NCBI RefSeq assembly: GCF_002352765.1 | Contig: NZ_KZ293963.1 | Span: 2,440,368-2,504,367 of the forward strand | Source of the DNA: Alteribacter populi | GTDB lineage: Bacteria; Bacillota; Bacilli; Bacillales; Salisediminibacteriaceae | DNA: 64,000 nucleotides | Direction of reading: 5' to 3' | Part shown: in pieces, positions 44,298-52,772 of the stretch | Numbering within the stretch: position 1 is the first letter of the stretch | Layout of the letters: each line of letters begins with the position of its first letter | Program-made: the position numbers and the translations under genes | The notes under the pieces: model-generated | Told to the model about the DNA's origin: nothing | The model's database searches: none | What the model saw: the letters and a program-made list of their open reading frames with translations, nothing else

Positions 44298-45497
44298 CTA
44301 TGCTGTCTTCTTTTTAAACTTCGCCATTTCCTCAAATTCTGCAATTAACGATTCCGCAGCTCCATGGATGTTTCCAATTCCATACATCACTCGTTTTTTC
44401 ATGAGTGGCTCAAGCGCTTTAATAATCTCCTTTGTTGAGCTTCCCTCCAAATCTATTAACTCGTTTACTTTCAATTTCCCTTCGTTATAGGCTTGAACAA
44501 TGGGATCAGTAACCTGTCCAATTAAAACTAAGTTGTTCGTTGGAATAAAGGGCAACACATCTCGAGCAAATTGTTCTGTTCTTTCTACCCTATCTTCACG
44601 GCAATTGACAATAATGATTGGATCATCCGTTGGGTAGCCTAATTCTTCTATACGGTTCCAGATGTTAATAGTGGATGTGGCATCGTTCGCAGCAAAACCA
44701 TTGATAAAGAAGGACGGTTGAAGTTCATCACCAACGGGTAGTACTTTCATAGCACCAGGGTCAGGCCAGGCATTCAACATGCCTTCCAGCGCTGTTTTTT
44801 TATCAATGTCCAAAACTTCTGCAACTGCCATCGCAAGGGCAATATTTTCTGGAAATACCATATATTTAAACTTTTTAATATAGCTTTCAGAAACAGATTC
44901 AGTATCAATGAGAATAACTTCCGTGTTCCGTTCTTTCGCGATTGCTTTGAAATAGTCTACATATGGACTCTCATTAATGATTAAATGACCATTATATGGA
45001 ATCGTTCCACTGAACGCTTCTGCCACTTCGTCTAGTGATGGCCCTAACACTTCCATATGGTCATGAAGAACATTAACAATAAGGACAATATTAGCCTGAA
45101 GTAATTGTTCCTGAAAAACGATTTGATAATCAGGATTGACTGCCATGCATTCACCCACAAAGGCGTCCGCCTCAAGGTCAAGCGCTTTTTCGACAACCCT
45201 TCTTTGCTCCCCGATATTAGGCCCTTCGAGACGGCGTTTAATCGGCTCCTCCTCATCATTAAACCAATACAGCATTCTTGCATCAGTTCCGGTCGTTTTC
45301 CCAACCGTTTTATACCCCGACTCATGTAAAATACCGGTAATTAACCTCGTAACAGTAGACTTTCCTCTTACACCGTTAATGTTGATTTTGATTGGTATTT
45401 TATCGAGATTTTTTTGATGGTTCCTTTTCTCTTTCACTCCGAGAATAAAACAAAGAGCAGTGACAATCCCAACAACCGTTAGCTCTACCACCCACAT
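44298..45497 (-). CDS. capB: Poly-gamma-glutamate synthase CapB/PgsB
   Basis: 399 residues. A membrane helix at the N-terminus precedes the ATP-binding P-loop in KININGVRGKSTVTRLITGI, related to Mur ligases. Later motifs include GECMAVNPDYQ, LIVNVLHDHMEVLGPSLDEV and FFINGFAANDATST. It ligates glutamate through gamma-carboxyl activation, using ATP. It is the first gene of the capsule operon, with a ~1-kb upstream region. Confidence 0.95.
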   Translation of the reverse strand: MWVVELTVVGIVTALCFILGVKEKRNHQKNLDKIPIKININGVRGKSTVTRLITGILHESGYKTVGKTTGTDARMLYWFNDEEEPIKRRLEGPNIGEQRRVVEKALDLEADAFVGECMAVNPDYQIVFQEQLLQANIVLIVNVLHDHMEVLGPSLDEVAEAFSGTIPYNGHLIINESPYVDYFKAIAKERNTEVILIDTESVSESYIKKFKYMVFPENIALAMAVAEVLDIDKKTALEGMLNAWPDPGAMKVLPVGDELQPSFFINGFAANDATSTINIWNRIEELGYPTDDPIIIVNCREDRVERTEQFARDVLPFIPTNNLVLIGQVTDPIVQAYNEGKLKVNELIDLEGSSTKEIIKALEPLMKKRVMYGIGNIHGAAESLIAEFEEMAKFKKKTA

Positions 45498-45905
45498 TTT
45501 TTACTCCTCCTAAACTCAAATACTCCAACAATTTTGAAACGTAGAATAGGTTCGGAACTTTTCTCTTTTTCATGGGTGTATAAAAAACTCACCTCGATCA
45601 CCTAATGATAGTTTAAAAAAATGTCCAAAAAAGTTGGGAACACTTCTTTTCGAAGCTCATCGCATGAATACCATACGTTCCAGTACCCCCAGCCGTACCT
45701 CCTTGACCTCCTCAAATTACTTTTTCCCTGCTCTAAAAAAACAACATTTCACATAAAATATCAAAATCTATCAAATTTCTATCTTCAACGAGGTTTGAGA
45801 GGTGAAAACGAAGGAAATTCGAGTTGCGTAATCAAATTATTGGAAATCGTTCATTTAATAAAGCGTAGTGTCATTTCATAGTAGTAATTGGGAAAATTTC
45901 TGAAG

Positions 45906-45925
45906 TTAAATAAACGTTTAATTAA
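45906..45925. promoter_or_regulatory. AAACGTTT palindrome upstream of the capsule operon
   Basis: TTAAATAAACGTTTAATTAA, an imperfect palindrome sharing TTAAATAAACGTTT with the left part of the 20197-20218 site, with the same GAAG before it. Confidence 0.35.
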
Positions 45926-46222
45926 AGAGACATAGGGTGACCTTTTTCGCTAGGAATCCGTATAAATCATCACTCCTAACACGACCGAAAATAAAACCAG
46001 AACAAAAAGAGCCAATAAAAAAGCTGGCTCATGTCAATCGATTATTAAAATCAGAAGTGTCGAGGAAAAGTAATGGTAACTAGAGGCTACTGAATAAGTA
46101 GCATACGCCTGGGTGGCGAGAGGGTCTACTCTTTTTCATGGCGAGAATCTGCGAGGAAATAACGCTCCTTTTGCCAAAAACCTTGCACCTGATTTTGAGA
46201 TACACATGGGAATAGTTATGGG

Positions 46223-46390
46223 GTGCTGCTACAGTGGCGGAGATCCTGCAGGAAAATCTTCTTCTTGCGAAGAGGAACCGCAGGAGCAGCAGAAGCCCCC
46301 GCAGTGGGCATACCTTTCGCGAATGAGGAGGCTGATGCGTTGCCTGCGGAAAGCGCGAAGCCATGGAAGCGGCACCCTTTGTATTTGAGT
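46223..46390. repeat. Degenerate G+C-rich Bacillaceae intergenic repeat
   Basis: Contains CAGTGGCGGAGATCCTGCAG, then CCGCAGGAGC, AATGAGGAGGCT and TGCCTGCGGAAAGCG, the ordered pieces of a structured repeat very common between genes in Bacillus-like genomes (usual form: GAGACTCCTGCGGG ... CCGCAGGAGCG ... GAGGAGGCT ... CCCGCGGAAAGCG). This copy is decayed. Apparent open frames on both strands here are by-products of its composition. Confidence 0.6.
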
Positions 46391-46490
46391 TCTAGCGTTA
46401 TTCAGCAATCCCTAACTACGCAATCTGCAAGTGCGTATCGGTCTCGCTTTCTGTATATGTCAATTGGACAATCCTTCATATAAGGATAAA

Positions 46491-47213
46491 TTACTCAAAC
46501 GGGTTCGTCGCCCACATTGCAGCAGTCTTTATGAATGTGCGTTGTTCTAACTTGAGCTGGCTGACCATATATTCAGCAAGGTCTTCAGCTTGCGTAAATT
46601 TGTCTGGGTTTCGTTGGTCAGAATCCTTTCCGCGTGTTAAGTCTGTTTCAACAAGGCTTGGTGTCAGGACGCTGACACGAATGTTGTTTGGGCGTACTTC
46701 TTGCATGAGAGATTCGCTCATGCCAATTACTGCAAATTTGGATGCACTATAGGCGCTGGAGCCTTTTGTCCCTTTCAGTCCTGACATGGAGGAAATGTTG
46801 ATGATATCTCCGCGGTTATTCTCGATCATGCTAGGTAGGACCGCTTTCGTGACGTGTACGATTCCCATGACATTGATATCAAGTACCTTTTTCCAGTCTT
46901 CTGTTGAAAGGTCTTGGAACGATCCACGTGCTGCAACACCTGCGTTGTTGATCAGAATGTCAATGGGGCCAAGTTGATCTTCAATTTCTCTAACAGCTCG
47001 CTGGACATCTGACTCTTGCGAAACATCTGCAGCCGAGGTGACAAAGGTTGCACCAAGTTCCGTTAAGTCTTTACGAACTAATTCAAAGCTTTCCTCTGAA
47101 CGGGCAATAAGACCAAGCTCCACACCTTCTTTTGCAAGGGCAATTGCTGTTGCTCGCCCAATTCCTCTACTTCCCCCTGTGATCAGTGCTCTTTTTCCTT
47201 CTAGTGATTGCAT
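46491..47213 (-). CDS. SDR-family oxidoreductase (3-ketoacyl-ACP reductase-like)
   Basis: 240 residues from the preferred ATG 47213 (MQSLEGKRALITGGSRGIG); the frame extends four codons upstream. Cofactor motif TGGSRGIGRATA, NNAGVA, ISSMSG and the catalytic YSASKFA are all present. FabG-like proteins of this length in Bacillus are annotated as 3-ketoacyl-ACP reductases, but the substrate cannot be fixed. It stands alone: upstream is a long repeat, downstream is the capsule regulatory region. No regulatory site was seen. Confidence 0.85.
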   Translation of the reverse strand: MQSLEGKRALITGGSRGIGRATAIALAKEGVELGLIARSEESFELVRKDLTELGATFVTSAADVSQESDVQRAVREIEDQLGPIDILINNAGVAARGSFQDLSTEDWKKVLDINVMGIVHVTKAVLPSMIENNRGDIINISSMSGLKGTKGSSAYSASKFAVIGMSESLMQEVRPNNIRVSVLTPSLVETDLTRGKDSDQRNPDKFTQAEDLAEYMVSQLKLEQRTFIKTAAMWATNPFE

Positions 47214-47321
47214 TCTCACGACCATCCTTTCTATTTAAACATCTCCCTTTAGTATAAGCACTGAAAAGATAGAATAGAAATATCTTGCTTGGGATCATGG
47301 GTGGACAATTCTATATAAGGA

Positions 47322-47362
47322 AGAGCGCAGATCATGACAGACCTGCGCTCTCGATGTTTTTT
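47322..47362 (+). terminator. Terminator-like hairpin with no gene on its strand
   Basis: AGAGCGCAG and CTGCGCTCT form a perfect 9-bp stem around a 12-nt loop, followed after 4 bases by a T run. The nearest gene is divergent. It may end a small RNA or protect the SDR promoter from read-through. Confidence 0.5.
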
Positions 47363-47469
47363 CATATGCGATTATGCAAGAAAGACTTATGATTTTTAAG
47401 AAAAGCATGACGTTTTTTTATTAAGACTGTTCCTTGAAAAGCTTGTCGTTTATGCGCGTTATTTGTCGA

Positions 47470-47600
47470 ATCGCTGATATCTGAGCTATTTGCGCTGATA
47501 TCTTGTTGATTTCCGCTGATATGTTGCCCATTTGCGCTGATATGTTGCCCATTTGCGCTGATATCTCACCAATTTCCGCTGATATCTTGCTTGAACAGCT
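47470..47600. repeat. 21-bp tandem repeat array (five units)
   Basis: Units of the type GCTGATATGTTGCCCATTTGC repeated about five times within long repeat A. On the minus strand the array is an open frame coding a 7-residue repeat (ISAQMGN). The equivalent array in copy B has about three units, which explains most of the length difference of the two copies. I do not accept it as a gene. Confidence 0.75.
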
Positions 47601-48143
47601 GATGAAGCGCCTACTCACGCCGATATATTATTCAAATGATTACTCTTTTTAGTGTTTTTGAGCGTTTTTCAACTCAAATGATGGGTTTAAGGCAAAAAAT
47701 TGCGACCTTTTCTAACATTTGAGTAGTTGAAAGGCTGTTTTTTGAAAGATTGTTGCTTTTTGATAAGATTATCGCTCGAATTCGCTACAGGCGCAGACGA
47801 TTTCCGCGGGTGCCGCTTCAGTATAGGCGCCCTCGTCCCACTTCAGCAATAGCGACGGCATTTTTTCTTTTGACACGTCTAAACCTACAAATTTTGATAA
47901 TAACTAGCTCCTTTCCGTAATGTAGCTCTGATTTGGTTTTTTGTTTGTTTTCTCAACCAAATTAATTTACGAGTAAGGAGCTAGTTTCGTTCATGATTCT
48001 CGCATTTTTTAAAGTCTCCCTTGAACGAGACTGTCCACTTATAGATTCTTACCTTTCTAAAAAAAGCGCAAGGCGCCTGCGTACCCGTCGAAATGTACTG
48101 TCCGATAAAAAGTACTTTTACTTTTAATCGGGGCTAGACATCA

Positions 48144-51100
48144 TTAGGAAGCAGGTGATCCGTGCTCACGCTTCCACTTTTCCAAGTAGGATAACAGGGT
48201 TTCAGCTACCTCCTCTTCAACCTCTGCATTGGACAAGTGCTTTTCAAAATCTTCTAGGTGTTTTTCCGCCTGGGCGTTGCGTCCATTTTGGTAATGGTGG
48301 TTCGCTTGCTCCAGCCGATTTTTTAGTTGTTGGCTGGTGGAGTGGCGAATATCTCCGGCTTCTTTGTATTCCTCTATTTGTTCAAAAAGTGTTACGTAGA
48401 CGGTAGTGATGCGGAGGTTATCTAAGATAAACGTGCCTTCCCCTGTATGCATATCCAATGCCGTTCCATCATTGAAGATGCCGATATAAGTTTGTCCGTT
48501 ATCTGAGCCTGTAACAATTACCTCAGCGGTTTGGGTCTCTGAGGAAGTAGAAGAACCGTCCCCAGGCTTCCCAGGAAGTTGCTCATTCACGCTTAAGCCC
48601 TCTACATTTTCTATATCTCGGGCATCAATTTCTTGATCTCCTGAAATGATGCGATAGGAATCAGCTGTAGTTTGGTAATCAAAGGTCACCTTGTAGCTCA
48701 CTCCTGGCTCGAAGCGAAAATGCTGTGGGATGGTGCGGTATACGAGGCCGTTGTTTCCGGTATTTACTTTGAGAGACCAGTCGCCATCGATAACATCATC
48801 AACCACTTTTGCATCAGCCCAGCCTTTTTGTGTATACGGAGCATTTTTCTCAGACAAATGGATTCGGTTGTCCTCTACCCCTTCTGTGTTACCGATAACA
48901 AAAGGATAGATACCTTGTACTACCTTTTCGAAATCCTGTTCAAAGATTCCTTCAGATACATCGTTTGATAACGTCTTTTGGACGATTCGGATGTCATCAA
49001 ATTTTGTGTTCCCTTCCCCGGCTTCACGGCTTATTGTGAGCTCTGCTGTATCACTTTTAGCAGTAAAACTCACTTGCATTCTCTGCATTTTACTATCATA
49101 TCCATTGTTTGTAGCGTGGGAATCTGCTTTTACATAGTTTTTTTGCAAGCTTCGTAACGTGTAATTACTAACATCGTCTTTGCCGCCCTTAACTTCGAGT
49201 GAAGCTTTTTCATCGCTATTGTTTTCAACATAAACTTCTGCTACATAGTCTTTTCCGGGTTCTAGGTCTGTTATTTCTCGGGTCACCGTAGTTAATTCGG
49301 ACGGGCTTTCAATATTGAGATAATAGTCTCCGCTGCTTAGCTGGCGGGCACTTCCCGTTTGGTCTGTTCTTGGGACACTTATTGACCCTTTGTCCCCTTT
49401 AACAGTTGTAAAGTCATCCTCAACCGTCCCTGTGTTAAACCCTGTGTCATAAACATGAGCGCCAGTGCTCCACTCATCGACTTCTATACCTTCATATTCA
49501 TCGGTTACAACAACGTAAGGAGTGGCAGCCTCAGCAGTTAACGTTATTTGGTTATTCTCTACCGGGACTTCTTTTGTATCTTTCCATCCTTGGTCTGTTA
49601 ATTCGGAAACATAGAGGCTCGTTTCACCCTCATATTCGCCTGGAAGTGTCCAAGTTGTCGTACCGCCATCTAAATTCCAGTGATACAGTTTCTCAGAATC
49701 AGGTGTTGGTGTTTCAAAATCTTGCTCAACCCAAGGTAGCAAATAGGTGTTTTCATCAAGTACAACATGATCGTTTAAAGTAATAATACGGTCTCTTGAA
49801 TCTTCTTTTCTAGTGACAACGACTAAGTCACCATTATTTGGATCTTCTAACTCAATTTCTTGTTCCAAATTTGTTTCACTGCTGTCGCCTTCAATAGTTT
49901 CCCAATTGGTTACAAAGTATTTTTGCAAGAATTTAGTTGGTAGGTTAACGTCAAACGTCATTTCAATGAAGTTATCAAAATTCTTGTCCGATTGCCAGCC
50001 CTCGAAGCCAGCTAATTCAAATCCTCCTAGCAAAGGATGGTCAGCGGTACCACCTGCTTCAGGCCAATTCAACACCCAGGAATCTTTCTGGTGATTACTA
50101 ATAAAGCGCAACACTTCAGAGTTTGTTCCCTTATTCTCCGGACCACCATAATTCCGGTCAGTAGCCCAGTGTTGCCATGTAGAATGGTTAGGAATAGAGG
50201 TTCCAAACTCCGTTGTTACCCGCCAGCCTCTATCAATGAACTGATCTACGATTCTATTAGACTCCCACTGATCTTGATACCATACGTCTAAGTAAACAAA
50301 GTCAAGTCCTGGAGCAGCCGCCTTTAATTCATCCAACCTTTCAGCGCGAGCTCCTGAAGCTAAGTCATTTATTTTATCAATCACATACGCTTGATCAAGC
50401 CAGCTCCACCCTCTCACATCCGGACCGTGAATGAGTTCGTCACTGAATGCTTTAGCTTCCGGGTACGACTCCTGAGCATTAATGTGAACACCTAGTTCAG
50501 CATTGTAACGCTGTCCTTTTTCAATCAAAAGGTTTAAATCTTCAGCGCCCCCCATACGTTCACCTACATTTCCGTAATCAGGGTGTGCACTATCGTGTCC
50601 TTCACTACCATACCCTTTTAATAAAACAGGCTGTCCTAAGTTTTCGGTTGCTAATGCGACTTTTTTAATATTATCAAGCGTTTTCAAAAACGGTTGTTGA
50701 GCCTGTGAGCCAAAGTTCATAGCAATTCTTGTGGCCACATGATTGTTGACATCTTGCCAATTTGGGATTTCCTGCATAATATCACGATATGCAATCGCAG
50801 CATCCTGCCAATCTACTTCATGATCATCATTCAAATCTTCCGCTATAGCAATCTTTACTGTCGGAGTATTGGACGAAGGCTCTGGCATAAAATCCCGGTG
50901 GTAATAAAACATATTAGAGCCTACCCCCATCGCCTTTGCCCCATCTTCATTTTCGTAGCGATTTGCAACCAAATTTCGATACCCATCGACTTCTGAACTG
51001 GACCATACGCCAGCACTTAACTCATCATTAGATAAAAAAGCGGTATAGTAAGTCGAAGAACTACCAATATTACTCAAAGATGAATCTACGGATACATCGA

Positions 51101-52181
51101 CATCACCTACTACGGTAACATCACTGCTAAGGTTCGTTAGCTTAGCTTCAGCACCCGGCTCATCTGAATTGACAGAGATAAAGTTCATATCTGCAAATTC
51201 AAGTGATTCAATTGTTGCGTCTCCTTTGTTACTAATCGATTCGAACCGGTAGATTACGTGATTTTCTTCTACTTTTAATGACACTTCGAATTCAGCATCG
51301 AGGCCTTCAACGTCATCTTCAACCGTCAGAGTGTACCGTGCTTCATTGTCACTAACCTTTTCATAACTTACTTCCGGATAGTAAGGTAAACCGTTGACGT
51401 TTAAACCATATACAGACGATTCTTGTCCTTTCATTACTTTTTCGCCTCCTCTGTATTCCATTACCCGAGGGAATACTTGGTCAATAGAAACATCCATAAA
51501 ATCAGAGCTTAACGTATCCTCAATTGGAGGAGTATCCGGCTCTTCTGGTGGAATAAATTCTGTAATGTTGACATTTGAAATGGTAATGTCCGCTGCACCT
51601 CTACTTTTTTCAAAACCGAATAAACCAGGGTCACTGACGCCACCTGTCAACGTCCAGGAATTTATTCTTGTATCGTCAACATATAACGTTGCAATATCTC
51701 CATTCACTCTCAAGCGCAAATTGTACGTATTCCCTGCTTCTAATGGTGTACCTGTACTCATTGACGTCCACCAATTATCTGGGAATACTTCTCCAAAGTA
51801 CCGATCGTTTTGATCCTCTGTTCCTACATAGGTATAGGCAGACGGATCTTGAACCCGATAGATCATCCCAAAACGGTTCAAGTCGGTGTCTGGTGTAATG
51901 TCAGCTTCAAAAATACCATCCTTTATTTCATCCACGTTTTTGTAAACGACCTTATTTTTCCCAATTGATGCAGCACTAAACGTTACAGAGCCATCATCAT
52001 TGTATGTGAGGCTTCCATCTCCTTCGATAATTTCAAAATCTCCTTCTTCTAGCTCCTTATCCGTTATGTTTTCCAGGTCCTCCTCAGCTTCAACACTGTT
52101 GCTAGTCAAAAGTGAAGGAAGAACCAATAAAACGACTAAAAAAAACGCAACCATTCTTCTGTTGAATAAAGATTGTTTCAA
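48144..52181 (-). CDS. Secreted endo-alpha-N-acetylgalactosaminidase (GH101)
   Basis: 1345 residues with signal peptide (about 1-32, ending near SVEAEE). Residues ~40-215 look like a lectin-like (LamG/DUF1080-type) beta sandwich. Residues ~225-480 form the beta-rich domain preceding the GH101 barrel. The barrel has LLKGYGSEGHDSAHPDYGN, DFVYLDVWYQDQW with the nucleophile Asp632, and GWRVTTEFG with the acid/base Glu658. After it come beta-rich modules (about 880-1270) and a helical C-terminus. GH101 enzymes release Gal-beta-1,3-GalNAc from mucin-type O-glycans. No LPXTG or SLH anchor is visible, so it is probably released or held by its modules. The last residues (WKREHGSPAS) are encoded by R2 copy a. 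Confidence 0.9.
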   Translation of the reverse strand: MKQSLFNRRMVAFFLVVLLVLPSLLTSNSVEAEEDLENITDKELEEGDFEIIEGDGSLTYNDDGSVTFSAASIGKNKVVYKNVDEIKDGIFEADITPDTDLNRFGMIYRVQDPSAYTYVGTEDQNDRYFGEVFPDNWWTSMSTGTPLEAGNTYNLRLRVNGDIATLYVDDTRINSWTLTGGVSDPGLFGFEKSRGAADITISNVNITEFIPPEEPDTPPIEDTLSSDFMDVSIDQVFPRVMEYRGGEKVMKGQESSVYGLNVNGLPYYPEVSYEKVSDNEARYTLTVEDDVEGLDAEFEVSLKVEENHVIYRFESISNKGDATIESLEFADMNFISVNSDEPGAEAKLTNLSSDVTVVGDVDVSVDSSLSNIGSSSTYYTAFLSNDELSAGVWSSSEVDGYRNLVANRYENEDGAKAMGVGSNMFYYHRDFMPEPSSNTPTVKIAIAEDLNDDHEVDWQDAAIAYRDIMQEIPNWQDVNNHVATRIAMNFGSQAQQPFLKTLDNIKKVALATENLGQPVLLKGYGSEGHDSAHPDYGNVGERMGGAEDLNLLIEKGQRYNAELGVHINAQESYPEAKAFSDELIHGPDVRGWSWLDQAYVIDKINDLASGARAERLDELKAAAPGLDFVYLDVWYQDQWESNRIVDQFIDRGWRVTTEFGTSIPNHSTWQHWATDRNYGGPENKGTNSEVLRFISNHQKDSWVLNWPEAGGTADHPLLGGFELAGFEGWQSDKNFDNFIEMTFDVNLPTKFLQKYFVTNWETIEGDSSETNLEQEIELEDPNNGDLVVVTRKEDSRDRIITLNDHVVLDENTYLLPWVEQDFETPTPDSEKLYHWNLDGGTTTWTLPGEYEGETSLYVSELTDQGWKDTKEVPVENNQITLTAEAATPYVVVTDEYEGIEVDEWSTGAHVYDTGFNTGTVEDDFTTVKGDKGSISVPRTDQTGSARQLSSGDYYLNIESPSELTTVTREITDLEPGKDYVAEVYVENNSDEKASLEVKGGKDDVSNYTLRSLQKNYVKADSHATNNGYDSKMQRMQVSFTAKSDTAELTISREAGEGNTKFDDIRIVQKTLSNDVSEGIFEQDFEKVVQGIYPFVIGNTEGVEDNRIHLSEKNAPYTQKGWADAKVVDDVIDGDWSLKVNTGNNGLVYRTIPQHFRFEPGVSYKVTFDYQTTADSYRIISGDQEIDARDIENVEGLSVNEQLPGKPGDGSSTSSETQTAEVIVTGSDNGQTYIGIFNDGTALDMHTGEGTFILDNLRITTVYVTLFEQIEEYKEAGDIRHSTSQQLKNRLEQANHHYQNGRNAQAEKHLEDFEKHLSNAEVEEEVAETLLSYLEKWKREHGSPAS
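48147..48175. repeat. R2 hairpin repeat, copy a (inside the GH101 3' end)
   Basis: GGAAGCAGGTGATCCGTGCT followed by CACGCTTCC. Read on the minus strand it encodes the last residues of GH101. It is also the right end of long repeat A. Confidence 0.8.
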
Positions 52182-52345
52182 GCTAGTCTCCTCCTTTTAA
52201 TTTTGAATCTTTACCACTAGATTGACATTTTTAAGTGGGGATCGGGACACTATTCAGCTTTTCTATCCCCCCTTTCTAAGGTTCAGTGACAGTACCCCCG
52301 CCCTTAATATGAAGGGTTGTTGGTACAAGGTTACTTTATATGAAA

Positions 52346-52366
52346 GCCGCGTAGCGGCCTTTTATT
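52346..52366. terminator. Short terminator-like hairpin between GH35 and GH101
   Basis: GCCGC-GTA-GCGGC stem followed by CTTTTATT on the plus strand and by TTTC on the minus strand. It could reduce read-through from GH35 into GH101. Confidence 0.45.
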
Positions 52367-52554
52367 AAAAACAGCGTCAGGCTTCCGCAGCATGCTTTAT
52401 AGTTTCAAGGATGCTTTTCCCTTGAGAGGAGCGTCGTGAAGCTAGCTGTCCTCTTATAAATCTTATCTTTTTAAAAAACTCATAGCTTTTCGATACTTCC
52501 TACTATGAGTTCATTCTTCGGGTGAAGTTCCTTTATTTAATTTGGCTCTTTTCT

Positions 52555-52725
52555 AAAAGATTGTTGCTATTTGTTTTTTGAGCGTTAGGCAAGCGCATGC
52601 TTGCCCTGTCACGCATAGCGTGACAGCTTTTTCAAGTCAAATGATAGGGGAGGAAAAATTCATTTGTCCGTAACATCATTTGACTTGAAAAAACGCTCAA
52701 AAAGCAACAAACTTTACGACCAGTT
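52555..52725. repeat. Nested inverted-repeat element
   Basis: Outer arms TTTTTTGAGCG and CGCTCAAAAAGCAACAA; inner arms TTTTTCAAGTCAAATGAT and ATCATTTGACTTGAAAAA; two hairpins between them, GGCAAGC-GCAT-GCTTGCC (52588-52605) and CTGTCACGC-ATA-GCGTGACAG (52606-52626). Related sequence with GAGCGTTTTTCAACTCAAAT lies in both long repeats at 47.65 and 59.34 kb. Confidence 0.7.
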
Positions 52726-52743
52726 TTAGCAAGCAAAGTACGA

Positions 52744-52772
52744 GGAAGCAAAGAACCGTCCCCCCCGCTTCC
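52744..52772. repeat. R2 hairpin repeat, copy b (at the GH35 stop)
   Basis: GGAAGCAAAGAACCGTCCCC followed by CCCGCTTCC. It ends at the last base of the GH35 stop codon. Confidence 0.8.

Larger units (their letters stand above)
45498..46490. other. ~1-kb region upstream of the capsule operon
   Basis: This stretch holds no credible gene; a plus-strand 86-codon frame (45621-45881) has no ribosome binding site or family likeness. It includes the AAACGTTT palindrome at 45906-45925, about 400 bp upstream of capB, and a G+C-rich Bacillaceae intergenic repeat at about 46223-46390. The control region of the capsule operon must lie here. Confidence 0.5.
47413..48175. repeat. Long direct repeat, copy A (~760 bp)
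   Basis: Nearly the same sequence recurs at 59142-59880. It begins near TTTTTATTAA, contains five 21-bp CTGATAT units (about 47470-47600), a segment with GAGCGTTTTTCAACTCAAAT, an inverted repeat AACTAGCTCC / GGAGCTAGTT around 47905-47985, and ends with R2 copy a. In this copy the right arm of the AGCGCAAGGCGCC hairpin is replaced by unrelated sequence after 48120. It lies at the 3' side of the GH101 gene. No transposase or target duplication was found. Confidence 0.85.
52182..52771. other. ~590-bp spacer between GH35 and GH101, rich in hairpins
   Basis: No gene is present. It contains a short terminator-like hairpin at 52346-52358, a nested inverted-repeat structure at about 52555-52725 and R2 copy b at 52744. 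The GH101 gene may therefore have its own promoter in this gap, though no convincing -35/-10 pair was found. Confidence 0.5.

Noticed and set aside
45621..45881. 86-codon plus-strand frame upstream of the capsule operon
   Set aside because: No ribosome binding site, no family likeness and a composition like non-coding DNA.
46080..46483. Overlapping open frames of 86-94 codons on both strands
   Set aside because: They arise from the G+C-rich intergenic repeat, have no ribosome binding sites and no recognisable domain.
47421..47618. 66-codon minus-strand frame with a seven-residue repeat (ISAQMGN), looking like a coiled coil
   Set aside because: It is produced by the 21-bp tandem array of the long repeat. 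The frame starts with GTG without a ribosome binding site, and copy B carries a different unit number.
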